The notes under the pieces: generated by a model
What the model saw: the letters and a program-made list of their open reading frames with translations, nothing else
What the model was told of the DNA's origin: nothing
Databases searched by the model: none
Assembly: GCF_028554725.1 (NCBI RefSeq)
Contig: NC_071671.1
Coordinates: 61,491,001 to 61,555,000, forward strand
Length of the DNA stretch: 64,000 bases
Origin: Zeugodacus cucurbitae
Taxonomy: Eukaryota > Arthropoda > Insecta > Diptera > Tephritidae
Reading direction: 5' to 3'
Translations under genes and position numbers: made by a program
In this document: positions 1 through 9,818 of the stretch, piece after piece
How positions within the stretch are numbered: position 1 is the stretch's first letter
Layout: each line of letters opens with the position of its first letter

Positions 1-476
1 GCGCAGTTGGTTAAGAGATACGTGGCACTACATGTTGAGTATGCTAAAACTGGGTAAGTACAAACAAAAATGACAGACTGAGCTGTTAGTACTGTGTTAT
101 TTTCATGTGTTTAAGTCCTGGTTGGGACAATATTTTGTATTATAAAGCCACTCCTTCACGGTATGTGCTAAAAGAGATTTAAGTCTTTCTCGGAAGATTA
201 TCTATTTGTCAAAAAATGAGATTATCGACTAAACTGTTATCAAAATGTAAGCGCCACCTTCGATGACATATTTTTATTTTTGTTTCCAGCAATGTTGAAG
301 CCTTTGATAAAATGAACCCTTGTTCGAAAGATCAGTTTGACCGACATGATGGATCAGGCATTTGCGACTATTTGTCTATTGTCAATGATACGGAATTATT
401 CCATGTCGGGAATGAATGGAATGTGGAACGGATGAAGTTGTGGGAGTATGTTGAAAAAATTCTATTTGATATCTAA
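1..476 (+). CDS. Type-B carboxylesterase, 3' end only (last two exons)
   Basis: This is the C-terminal part of a secreted carboxylesterase whose body lies before the window. The first exon ends at 53 (ACTGG|GTAAGT). The intron runs 54-289 and ends TTTCCAG. The last exon is 290-476 and stops at TAA 474-476. The ends AQLVKRYV, CDYLSIVND and WNVERMKLWE match the last exons of the intact esterases downstream (for example LVKRYVRLFQ, CNYLSIVND, WNTKRMNIWD), so this is another member of the same tandem array. It is clearly more diverged than the next four copies. The catalytic residues are outside the window, so activity cannot be judged. I am confident of the family and of both splice sites. Confidence 0.85.
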
Positions 477-844
477 TGCTATAGTGCTAGAACAAAAATT
501 GTACAAAAACAAAAAAAAAAAGGAATAGTAGTTTGTATTTTGAAAATTGTATATATAATTAAAATTGCACGTAAAAATGGGTTAGAAATATTTATGTATG
601 TCCTATCTTTATCCTGCAGCTTATAGGTAAGTTTTAAAGCCCAAATATCATTTAAATGTCATAACAATGGCTCACAATTAACATACGTTTCAAAATTTAA
701 CACAAGGAGTACGATTAATAAGTATATTACTTCCACTCAATGTGAAATCGTCTTCCCAGATCCAGGAAACCCTACAAAAATGTCTTATTTGATTAATCCG
801 GGCCAAATTCGATGTCTTGGAAAAAAATAGAAAACAAGATAAAA
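477..844. other. Intergenic spacer
   Basis: This is AT-rich 3' flank of the partial esterase. It holds A-runs and an ATTAAA-like poly(A) signal near 558. I see no gene here. The open frame on the minus strand across 690-941 starts at a non-ATG codon, runs into repeat A and is not supported. Confidence 0.5.
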
Positions 845-1980
845 CAAGTAAGGAAAGGCTAAGTTCGGGTGCGACCGAACATTTTATACTCTCGCAATTT
901 ATTGATATAGTTTTATTAAGACAACACACAATTTGATCCAATTTGAAAATCCTATAATTAGGTATATGAGAGCTAGGGGAAGTTACACTATTAGAAGAAA
1001 AATATTTCCTCTAAATTAAATTAAGACACCTGAGAGATTTAACAAAATTTTCGGTGAAAAATTACCATGGGGCACTGAATTTTTCATATTCGATATTCGG
1101 GGCTTTGGAAAGTTATGGTCCGATTTCGACAATTTTTACACAAGTGATGCCACAGATCATATACAGTATTTGTGTAAAATTTTATTTCGCTATCTTCATA
1201 GGTTCCTTATGTATATACTATAAAGTGAAGAAATAAGATGGAGTTCAAAATTGAGCTACATGGGAAGTTGATGTGGTTGTGAACCGATTTCATCCACACG
1301 TGTCATCAGGGTGTCAAGAAAATATTATATACCGAATTTCATTCGAATCGGTCGATTAGTTCCTGAGATATGATTTTTGACCCCTAAGTGGGCAATGCCA
1401 CGCCTATTTTCCATTTTGTAGAAAAATCTGAGTGCAGCATCCTTCTGCAATTCCATCTGTAAAGTTTAGTGTTTCTGACGTTTTTCGTTAGTGAGTTAAC
1501 CCACTTCTAGTAATTTTCAACCTAACTTTTGTATGGGAGGTGGGGGTGGTTATTATCCGATTTATTTCATTTTTGGACTGTTTTAAGAAGTGGTCAAAAA
1601 AACGACTGCAGAAAGTTTGGTTTACATAGCTCTATTGGTTTGCGAGATATGTGCAAAAAACTTATATCCAAATATGTATGTCCCTTCATAATGCGATCCT
1701 TTGTACCAAATTTTATTTCCATAGCTTTATTTATGGCTTAGTTATGGCACTTTATGTGTTTTCGGCTTTCGCCATTTTTCTCAATTTTAACTCAAGTTAT
1801 CCGTTGCACGGACGGACGGACGGATATACAGACATTCGGATTTTGACTCGTCTCGTCACCCTGATCATTTTGATATATATAACCCTATATCTAACTTGTT
1901 TAGTTTTTGACTTATAAACAACAGTTATGTGAACAAAACTATAATACTCTCTTAGCGACTTTTGTTGCGAGAGTATAAAA
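845..1980 (-). repeat. Interspersed repeat A, full-length copy, inverted
   Basis: This non-coding element of about 1.14 kb separates the partial esterase from the first intact one. In its own orientation it begins with TATACTCTCGCAAC, closely followed by a copy able to pair with it (a hairpin). It ends with GCGAGAGTATAAAATG, the hairpin GTTCGG/CCGAAC, and a CTTAGCC..TTACTTG tail. The outer TTTATACTCTCGCAA and TTGCGAGAGTATAAA are inverted repeats of each other. The interior carries GGACGGACGGACGG-type repeats and blocks such as CCACGCCCA. At least seven further copies or fragments lie in the window. I do not recognise a named family. It has no coding capacity. Confidence 0.75.
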
Positions 1981-2234
1981 ATTTGTGTATTCAAAATAGT
2001 TCTCTAAACAAATTTTTGAAAAAAATGTTTAAATTTTTATTATTAAATTTTTTAAAATATTCATATATTTTTGTAGATACATTCGGGCTTCAGAAAATCA
2101 TTTTTATGACATGCACCCTATTGCTCAAAACGTGCTCGTTTAGCTAATTTGTTTCCAATTGCTGCGAATATCTGCATAAATTTGTTTATCTATAACGCGA
2201 TTTACAAAGTCACATTTGTGCTACATTTACCGAC

Positions 2235-2262
2235 CTAATTACTTCTGGTTCAGTATAAAAGT
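2235..2262 (+). promoter_or_regulatory. Core promoter block of esterase 1
   Basis: The block CCTAATTACTTCTGG followed by TTCAG and TATAAAA (2254-2260) lies 82 bp before the ATG. The same block, with the same spacing of 84 bp, is found before the esterases at 9819, 14674 and 18778 (TATAAAA at 9735, 14590 and 18694). Conservation across duplicates and the fixed distance support a TATA-driven promoter. The pseudogene at 7.5 kb has lost the TATA (AGTTTAAATG near 7466). Confidence 0.65.
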
Positions 2263-2335
2263 TTTAAGTAAGTTGGATTTTAAACAAATTGCTTCTACTA
2301 GTATATCTATCAATATCTATCGAAGTGTCGCAGTG

Positions 2336-4709
2336 ATGAAAGGAATTATATTGTGGTTAACATTTTTGGTGTTTTGTTCGAATTTGGATCCGATACGAGC
2401 CAGTTCGCCGACGGTATGCTTTGACGGTTTATCCTGTGTGCACGGCAAGTATATGGCCGGTTATGATAGTTATTCGTTTGAAGCCTTCCTGGGTATACCG
2501 TATGCCAAACCACCCATCGGTAATTTGAGATTTAGTGTAAGTAAAAAGTGAATGCGTCTCACAAGCAATGCTTGAGTGTAACTGTATTAAAATACATATA
2601 TAATCTAATTTAAGAATCCTGAAGAAGCTGAACTTTGGGATGGCACTTTGTCAGCATTACGTCCCAAGCCGGATTGTATACAGCGTGATTATTCCACTAC
2701 ATTAAAAACGATCAGCGGTTCAGAGGATTGTCTGTACTTGAACATATATCGCCCATTGGTAACTAATATATGCTAAATTTGGTTGGCCTATATTTTTGTT
2801 TTACAGTAGCATATCCGTTTATATTTATAGCAACGTGCCGGTGGGAAATTGCCAGTAATGTTTTACATACATAGTGGTGATTTTTCCTCTGGTTCACCGA
2901 GTCCAGACAGTGTAGGACCCCAATATTTTATGGATACGAATGACGTAATTTTGGTAGTGCCAGCTTATCGCGTGGGTCCATTTGGTAAGTGATACAACGT
3001 TTTGCTGAAAACCACAACATATTATCACACTAGAGCGTAGTCTCGGTTCTAATTGATAGAAACTTCCTGGTTGGCAATTTCCCATCATACCACCATCAAT
3101 TTTGAATTTTGTCTGATTCGTTTACTTTGCAATTTAGAAATTAATAAGCAATGAAGATACCGGAATAAAACTTTGAACAAATTTCTATAAAAACTCGATT
3201 CATCATCAGTCATCTTATTGAAATTACAAATATACATTACGAGAGTATAAAATGTTCGGTTACACCGAATTTAGACTTCCTTTCTTGTTAATTTTAATAT
3301 TATCTATGTATGTTACTTAACAGGTTTCTTATCTACGAATGATACGGAGATGACGGGAAATTATGGTCTTAAAGATCAGCATTTAGCACTGAAATGGGTT
3401 AACAAGTATATATCGGCTTTTGGTGGTGACCCCAACAGTGTGACAATTTTCGGACATAGCGCTGGTGCTGTATCGGTTCATTTACACTTACTTAATGGAC
3501 ATACAAATGGTAATTCCTAAAGACAATAAGAATATATGTATGTTCTATTTGGAAACAATATCTTATGTTCACAGATTCTGCTCTATTCCAAAACGCTATT
3601 ATGATGAGTGGTGTCGCAAACTCCCCATTCGCTGTGCCTTTAAGTGATCCAAAAGGTCAAGTCATTAAATTGGCTAAAGCTGCTGGTGTGAGTGAAGCTG
3701 AGTACTTAAGTTCGGCTGGTTTGGTTCAAGCATTGCGTTCAATCAAGCCAAAAACTTTGCTACGAGCTGTCGATGATCTTAAACTTTGGAATGTGCATCC
3801 GCTTGTAACATTCCGTCCGAATATTGAAAATGTCAATTGGCCTGGTGCATTCTTGACAAATAAGCAAAATACAAAAAATCCACAAATATCAATTGGAAAG
3901 TGCCATAACGTAACTTGGATCGTTGGTAATGTACCGGCCAAGGGTGAGGGTTTGGGTATAGCACTTCGATTGGTAAGTGATACGAAATTACAAAAGGAAT
4001 TCAATAGTAACTTCACCAAGTCGCTAAGCATTATATTGGATTTACCTGCGAAGTGTGACACAAAAGATAATATAGATTCATTGGTAACTGAGTATATGGA
4101 GGGTAGATACAAACTGAATGATTATACATTAAATGGCTTTTTGGAGGTAAATAAATATAAAATATTCACGCATGAAGTAATTATATTTAATATACGTTTC
4201 CTTTTTAGCTTTTGGGAGATGCAGTTTTTATTCATCCAACATACAAACTTCTTGAGAGTAATATCAATTCTTCACGCGATGATTTTGGAGGAATAATAAA
4301 GTTTGACTACCGCGGACCCTATTCATTTTCGAAAATATATTCAAACAGCTTAAAGGATTTCGGTACTGCACACGCAGATGATTCGTTATTCCTGTTTGAA
4401 GGACCACGAGGAGTATCACATCGCTACCCAAAGAGGTCTCCTGAGGCAGCTTTGGTTAAACGTTATGTACGCCTGTTTCAGAGTTTTGCCTCAACTGGGT
4501 AAGTGAATCTAAGTATAGTTTTTTTTGTATCAGTATCATATTCTCGTTCTTTCAGTTATGCTGACATCCAAGAATGTACTGATAACGATTTTCCGAATAA
4601 TTGCAATTATTTGTCTATAGTGAATGATGATGATGAACCATTCCAAACTGGAAATACTTGGAATACTAAGCGAATGAACATTTGGGATAAAGTATATCAA
4701 AATTGCTAA
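2336..4709 (+). CDS. Secreted type-B carboxylesterase 1 (566 aa, altered oxyanion hole)
   Basis: There are seven exons: 2336-2536, 2615-2758, 2831-2984, 3324-3509, 3575-4146, 4209-4498 and 4556-4709. They join in frame to 566 codons plus TAA, the usual length for the COesterase family. The protein starts MKGIILWLTFLVF, a signal peptide, so it is probably secreted. Family marks include FEAFLGIPYAKPP and SEDCLYLNIYRP. The nucleophile is Ser212 in GHSAG, with partners Glu353 (AKGEG) and His474 (GTAHADD). The oxyanion-hole motif, HGGG in the sister copies, reads HSGD here (129-132, codons CAT AGT GGT GAT). The triad is complete but the hole is not, so catalysis may be weak or lost. Intron 3 holds a small piece of repeat A. 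AATAAA follows at 4725. The natural substrate cannot be read from the sequence. The nearest annotation style in insects is venom carboxylesterase-6-like, which is a similarity label and not a function. Confidence 0.9.
3090..3290 (+). repeat. Repeat A fragment in esterase 1 intron 3
   Basis: This is a heavily shortened copy. It keeps a block near the Ctrl-end (TTCGTTTACTTTGCAA) and the terminal CGAGAGTATAAAATGTTCGG with its CTTCCTTTCTTGTT tail. It lies wholly within the intron 2985-3323 and leaves both splice sites intact. The corresponding intron of esterase 3 also holds repeat A, but as a larger piece. Confidence 0.6.
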
Positions 4710-5129
4710 ATTGCCAAATATTGCAATAAAACCGAATATAAAGTTGTACTTGTTATTGTACATATGAATGTGATAATGGGGCATAAACATGTTTGGTCTA
4801 ACTTTGGTCTCGACGACTAATTGATTCAATAAAGTACGGTAATATAGTTTATTGATTATTTTGCTATGTTCGAGGTAGTTGGAGAATATTATTCCACGTG
4901 AAACCTAAAAAATATTGCCAAAGATCTGTCCAGCTTACTCAATAGTTACTATCTGAATCGAAAGATCATTTGCTCTCTTTTTGCTTTGATTACATTTTCT
5001 GAACCTTTGTTTTGAAAGAGCTTTCATAACTGAACTCTCAAAGAATTCAGTTACCAGATATACATAAATTAGGAATTATATGATATTGTCGTTATTCTGA
5101 TTCAGATCAAAAGCATTGGAAACGAACTA

Positions 5130-5860
5130 TTTTTATACTCTCGCAAAAACAAAACCTTTTTTTGGATACGTCATGGGAGAAGAGGTAGAATTTTCTCAAT
5201 ATACCGTTTAAATATGTTTTATTGACCCGATTTCACTCATTTTTGGCACGGAAACATATTATTAGAAGCAAAATATTCCCTCTGAATTTCTTCAAAATAT
5301 CTGAGAGACTTACCGATATTTTCGGTAAAAAATTTATTCGAAACTCTGAGGTCCTTATGTTCCTTATATGGGGCCTTGAATACTTATGGTCCGATTTTTA
5401 AAAGGGCGATGCCACTCTAAAATTGCAGTATTTGTGCAAAGTGCTCTTCCGATATCTTCACTAGCGATTCAGATCGACTTCAAAGTTCTCGTATATTGGA
5501 GGTAGGCGTGATTGTAAACCGATTTGGACAATTTTCATAACATATTATTAAGAAGCCAGGAAGATATGAGCAGAATTTAATTGGAATTTGTCGAGTAGTT
5601 TCGGAGATATGGTTTTTGTCCCGTAACTGGGCGGAGCCAAAAAATCAAATTATGTATACCAATTCAAATGCAGAGCTGCACCACCATCTGTATAATGAAA
5701 TTTAAGGTTTCCTTACTGGTTTACCTTACTGAATTAAAGCATTTTTAGGAGTTTTCTGCATAGCCTTTGTATGGGAAAGTACCTGAAGAAAAAGACCCCT
5801 GAGAGTTTCGGTGATATAGCTTTAGTAGTTTACGAGATTGTACCATATTTCAAAAAGTTG
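5130..5860 (-). repeat. Repeat A, partial copy, inverted
   Basis: The copy begins with TTTTTATACTCTCGCAA near 5130. It continues with interior blocks seen in the copy at 845-1980 (ATATTATTAGAAG, CCTTATGTTCC, CCGATTTGGAC) and stops where the next copy begins. The outermost hairpin and tail are missing. It sits head to head with the full copy at 5861. Confidence 0.6.
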
Positions 5861-7107
5861 TTTTTTATGCTCTCGCAACAAAGTCTCTTAGTTATAGTTT
5901 TGTGCACATAACGGTTGTTTGTAAGTCATAAAACTAAACGAGTTAGATATAGAGTTATATATGCCAAAATCATCAGGGTGATGAGACAAGTTGAAATGCG
6001 AATGTCTATCTGTCCGTCCAGGCAACAGATAAATTTAGTAAAAATTAAGATATCTTGACGAAACTTGAAACACATCCTTGGGACCGCGAAAACGTTGCTA
6101 TTAAAAATTGGCGAAATCCGACTACTGCCACGCCCACAAAATGGCGGAAATCGAAAACACATAAAGTGTCATAACTAAACCATAAATAAGATATAAAAGT
6201 AAGATTTGGTACAAAGGATCTCACGAGGAAGGGTCATAATTGGATGTATTATATTTTTTTGGAGAAGTGGGCGTGGTTCCCACTAAGTCTTTTGTATATA
6301 TTTCGCATCATTTCTCTCAAGTACCCCATCACACACCACTAAATGAGTTAACTCACTAACAAAAAACGTCAGAAACACTAATTTGTATAGAATAAATGAC
6401 AGAAAGGAACTGCACTCAGATTTAAAAAAAATGAAAAATAAGTCTATCGTCGCGCACTTATGGGTCAAAAACCATATCTCAGAATCTACTCGACCGATTT
6501 CAATGAAATGCGGTATATACACTGATGACACGGATGAAAAGTGGGCGAAATCGGTTCACAACCACGACTACATTCCAAATAACTAAATTTTGAATTCCAT
6601 CTGATTCCTTCACTTTATAATGTATACATAAGGAACCGATGAAAATAGCGGAATAAAACTTTACCTAAATACTGTATTTGAGGTGTGGCATCAATTGTGG
6701 AAAACTTGTCTAAATCGGACTATAACTTTTCAATACCCCGGATATCGAACATGAAGAACTCAGTGCCTAAGGGTAATTTTTCACCGAAAATATCGTTAAA
6801 TCTCTCAGATTTTTTAATTTTATTCCGAAAGATTTTTTTTCTTCTAATAGTGTGTCTTCTTTACCAAAAATTGTTAAAATCGTGTCCCCCTAGCTCCAAT
6901 ATACCTTATTTTCGGATTAACAAACTTCCGGTGGGCTTTATAGTCTTGGATATAGTGCACCTTGATGGTGAAAATTGGTGAAATTGGTTCAGGAATTACC
7001 TCAGCCCTCATATGGGTCAAATTTTGTGTTATCTTAATAAAACTATATCAATAAATTGCGAGAGTATAAAATGTTCGGTTGCACCCGAACTTAGCCTTTC
7101 CTTACTT
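5861..7107 (+). repeat. Repeat A, full-length copy
   Basis: The head is TTTTTTATGCTCTCGCAACA and the tail is AAATTGCGAGAGTATAAAATG with the hairpin GTTCGG/CCGAAC and CTTAGCCTTTCCTTAC. The length is about 1.25 kb. It abuts an opposite, truncated copy, so the pair forms an imperfect inverted array between esterase 1 and the pseudogene. No coding frame is supported. Confidence 0.7.
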
Positions 7108-7496
7108 ATTTTTTCTTAAAGATAAGCCTATATCCTAAAACCCACCTAATATGAATTCAACTTTACAGATTTTCAGCAAAAAATACTTATTTCAGCTATT
7201 CGGGCCGAGTTTGAGTGTTAATGATAAAAAGTAAATGATTTTAAATATACATATCTCTCTAATATAATTTAAATAAATAGCTTTTTCTTATTTTAGTTTT
7301 AGTAAACACTCAGGTTAATGTTCAAAATGTGCTCAGTTAGCTAATTAATTTGAAATCGTTACGAAGATCTGCATAAATTTGTTTATCTATGACGGGGATA
7401 TACATATATATTTTCTTAGAGCCAAATGCTCACATTTGCAATTACGGCCTAATTACTTCTGGTTTAGTTTAAATGTTTTCGATAAAGTTTGATTTT

Positions 7497-8802
7497 TAAA
7501 GGAATTATATTGTGGTTAACAGTTTTGGTGTTTTGTTTGAATTTGAGTCCGATACGATCCAGTTTGCCGAAAGTATGCTTTGATAGCTATTCTTTTAATT
7601 TAATAAGAGTTTAATTTAATAAGAGTAGTGTAAGTAAAAAGTGAATGCGTCTCACAAGCATTGTTTGAGTGTAACTGTATTAAAATGTATAATCAAATTT
7701 AAGAATCCTGAAGAAGCTGAACTCTGGGATGGCACCGATTGTATACCGCGCAATAATGACAGTGCATTAAAACCGATAACCGGTTCAGAGAATTGTCTGT
7801 ACTTGAACATATATCGCCCATTGGTAACTAATACTAAATTTAGTTGACCTATATTTTGGTTTTTCAATTGCATATCAGTTTATTTTTATAGCAGCGTGCC
7901 GATGGGAAATTGCCAGTAATGTTTTACATACCAGCTTATCGCTTGGGTCCATTTGGTAAGTGATATGAGATTTCGAATAATAATTCTTTATTTTGATATT
8001 AAATTGATAATATTAATATTTTATACTCTCGGTACATGTCGTGCAATAGTTTTGCTCACCTAACGGTTGTTAGGGTTATACTTATATATCAAAATGATCA
8101 ATATGTCTACCAAAGCTACATAAACCAAATTTATAGGGGCTATTTCCCATCATGCGTCTATAAAATGGGTGAAATCGGATAATAATCATGATTACGGATT
8201 TATTGGTAACAGAATATATGGACGGTAGATACGAATTGAATGATTATACATTGAATGGCTTTTTGAAGGTAAATATATATAAAATATACACGCATGAAGT
8301 AATTATATTTAATTTTTGTTTGTGTTGTTTTATTTCAACAACATACAAACTTCTAGCGAGTAATATCAATTCTTCACGCGATGATTTTAGAGGAATAATA
8401 AGTTTTGACTACCGCGGGTCTTATACATATTCGAAAATATACTCAAATAGCTTAAAAGATTTCGGCACTGCACACATAGATGATTTGTTATTCCTGTTTG
8501 AAGGACCACGAGGAGTATCACATCGCTACCCAAAGAGGTCTCCTGAGGCAGCTTTGGTTAAACGTTATGTACGCCTGTTTCAGACTTTTGCCTCAACTGG
8601 GTAAGTGAATCTAAGTATAGTTTTTTTTGTATCAGTATCATATTCTCGTTCTTTCAGTCATACTGGTATCCAAGAATGTAACGATTTTCCAAATAATTGC
8701 AATTATTTGTCGATAGTGGATGATGATGAACCATTCCAAACTGGAAATACTTGGAACACTCAACGAATGAACATTTGGGATGATGTGTATACAAATTGCT
8801 AA
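7497..8802 (+). pseudogene. Carboxylesterase pseudogene with multiple deletions
   Basis: All that remains is pieces of exons 1, 2, 3, 5, 6 and a complete exon 7. The leader before KGIILWLTVLVF lost its ATG through a deletion joining TTTTT to AAAGGAATTA. The middle of exon 1 is gone. Exon 2 (about 7703-7822) lacks the segment after WDGT. Exon 3 (7895-7954) lacks the oxyanion loop. Exon 4 with the catalytic Ser and most of exon 5 with the Glu are absent, replaced by a stub of repeat A joined to LVTEYMDGRYELNDY. The exon 6 acceptor and first codons are also deleted. The remaining exon 6 (GTAHIDDL) and exon 7 (8658-8802) are still open. AATAAA lies near 8818. Intron 6 is near-identical to that of esterase 1, while the repeat A stub matches intron 3 of esterase 3, so the copy is a mosaic. 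Confidence 0.88.
8020..8180 (+). repeat. Repeat A stub inside the pseudogene
   Basis: TTTATACTCTCGGTACATGTCG and the next 150 bp match the repeat A copy in intron 3 of esterase 3 (from 10535), including the same divergent start. The stub is cut at about 8180, where esterase exon 5 sequence begins. Confidence 0.75.
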
Positions 8803-9818
8803 ATTGCTTTTTTATTGCAATAAAACCGAATATACAGTTATACTTGTAACTGTATGAGGCTTAAATATTTTGGGTCTAACTTTGGTCCCGACCACCAATC
8901 GATCCAATAAGCAAGGTAATATTTTTTACTGATTATTTTGCTGTGTTCAAGGTAGTCGGCGGGTATTATTCCTCGTGGAACCTAAAAAAATTCTTTGGTT
9001 ACTTACTCAATAGGTACTATCTGAATCGAAGTATAATTTGCGCTCTTTTCTTCTTTGAGTACATTTTCTGAGCCTTTGTTTTGAAAGAGCTTTGATAATC
9101 GAATTTCTTGAGAGTTCAGTTGACAGTTATACATACTTATGCGTAAAAAGAGCGCCCGAAAGAGTTTCGTATTTTGGGGCATTTTAGAAAAGCTCGAATC
9201 GCTAATAAATAATTTAAAAGTAGTTTGAATATTTATAATTTGAAAAGTTAATTTATTTTGAGCTGACCTCGTACTCGAGTATATAGACAAATAAGTATAT
9301 ACTCGTATAATTAGTCTAAAAATCAAATGTCTGTTTCGACTAGACAATTAATCATTTGTACAATCTTTGCTTAGACCTACTACAAATGTCATGAGCTTAT
9401 TCAAAAACAATTAGTTGTTTTTTTTTATAAGAATCAGCATGTTTCCAAACATTCACCAAACTGATATTCACACATTCAGGGAACCCAGTATATATGATTT
9501 ATTTGACCTATAAGGCTAAATTTGATTGCTTTCACAATAATAAACCAAATTTTTAATTATTTTATAATACAATTATAAATAACTAAAAATAACCTTTTCT
9601 ATTTTGGTTTTATAACACACGCACCCTAATGTTTAAAATATGCTAATTTATTTGAAATCGTTACGAAGATCTGCATAAATTTGTTTATCTATAACGTTAC
9701 ATTTGCAATTACGGCCTAATTACTTCTGGTTTAGTATAAAAGATTTGAGTTGAGTTTGATTTTTTAACAAATTGCTTTTTCTCGTATCTTTACCAGTATC
9801 TTTCGAAGTGTCGCAGTA
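8803..9818. other. Spacer between pseudogene and esterase 3
   Basis: The first 300 bp resemble the 3' flank of esterase 1 (both contain GGTAATAT and ATTATTTTGCT blocks). The last 200 bp are promoter and leader sequence shared by the array. No independent gene is visible. The minus-strand open frame at 9003-9347 has no homology I can recognise. Confidence 0.5.
9713..9741 (+). promoter_or_regulatory. Core promoter block of esterase 3
   Basis: CCTAATTACTTCTGG, then TTTAG and TATAAAA (9735-9741), lie 84 bp before the ATG. They are the same in sequence and spacing as in the other array copies. Confidence 0.65.

Noticed and set aside
845..1980. Repeat A as a Helitron
   Set aside because: It has a 3' hairpin, but the tail ends CTTG rather than CTRR and the element has inverted termini, which Helitrons lack.
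1054..2147. Several short frames between the partial esterase and esterase 1
   Set aside because: They fall inside non-coding repeat A or AT-rich spacer and are not conserved between copies of the repeat.
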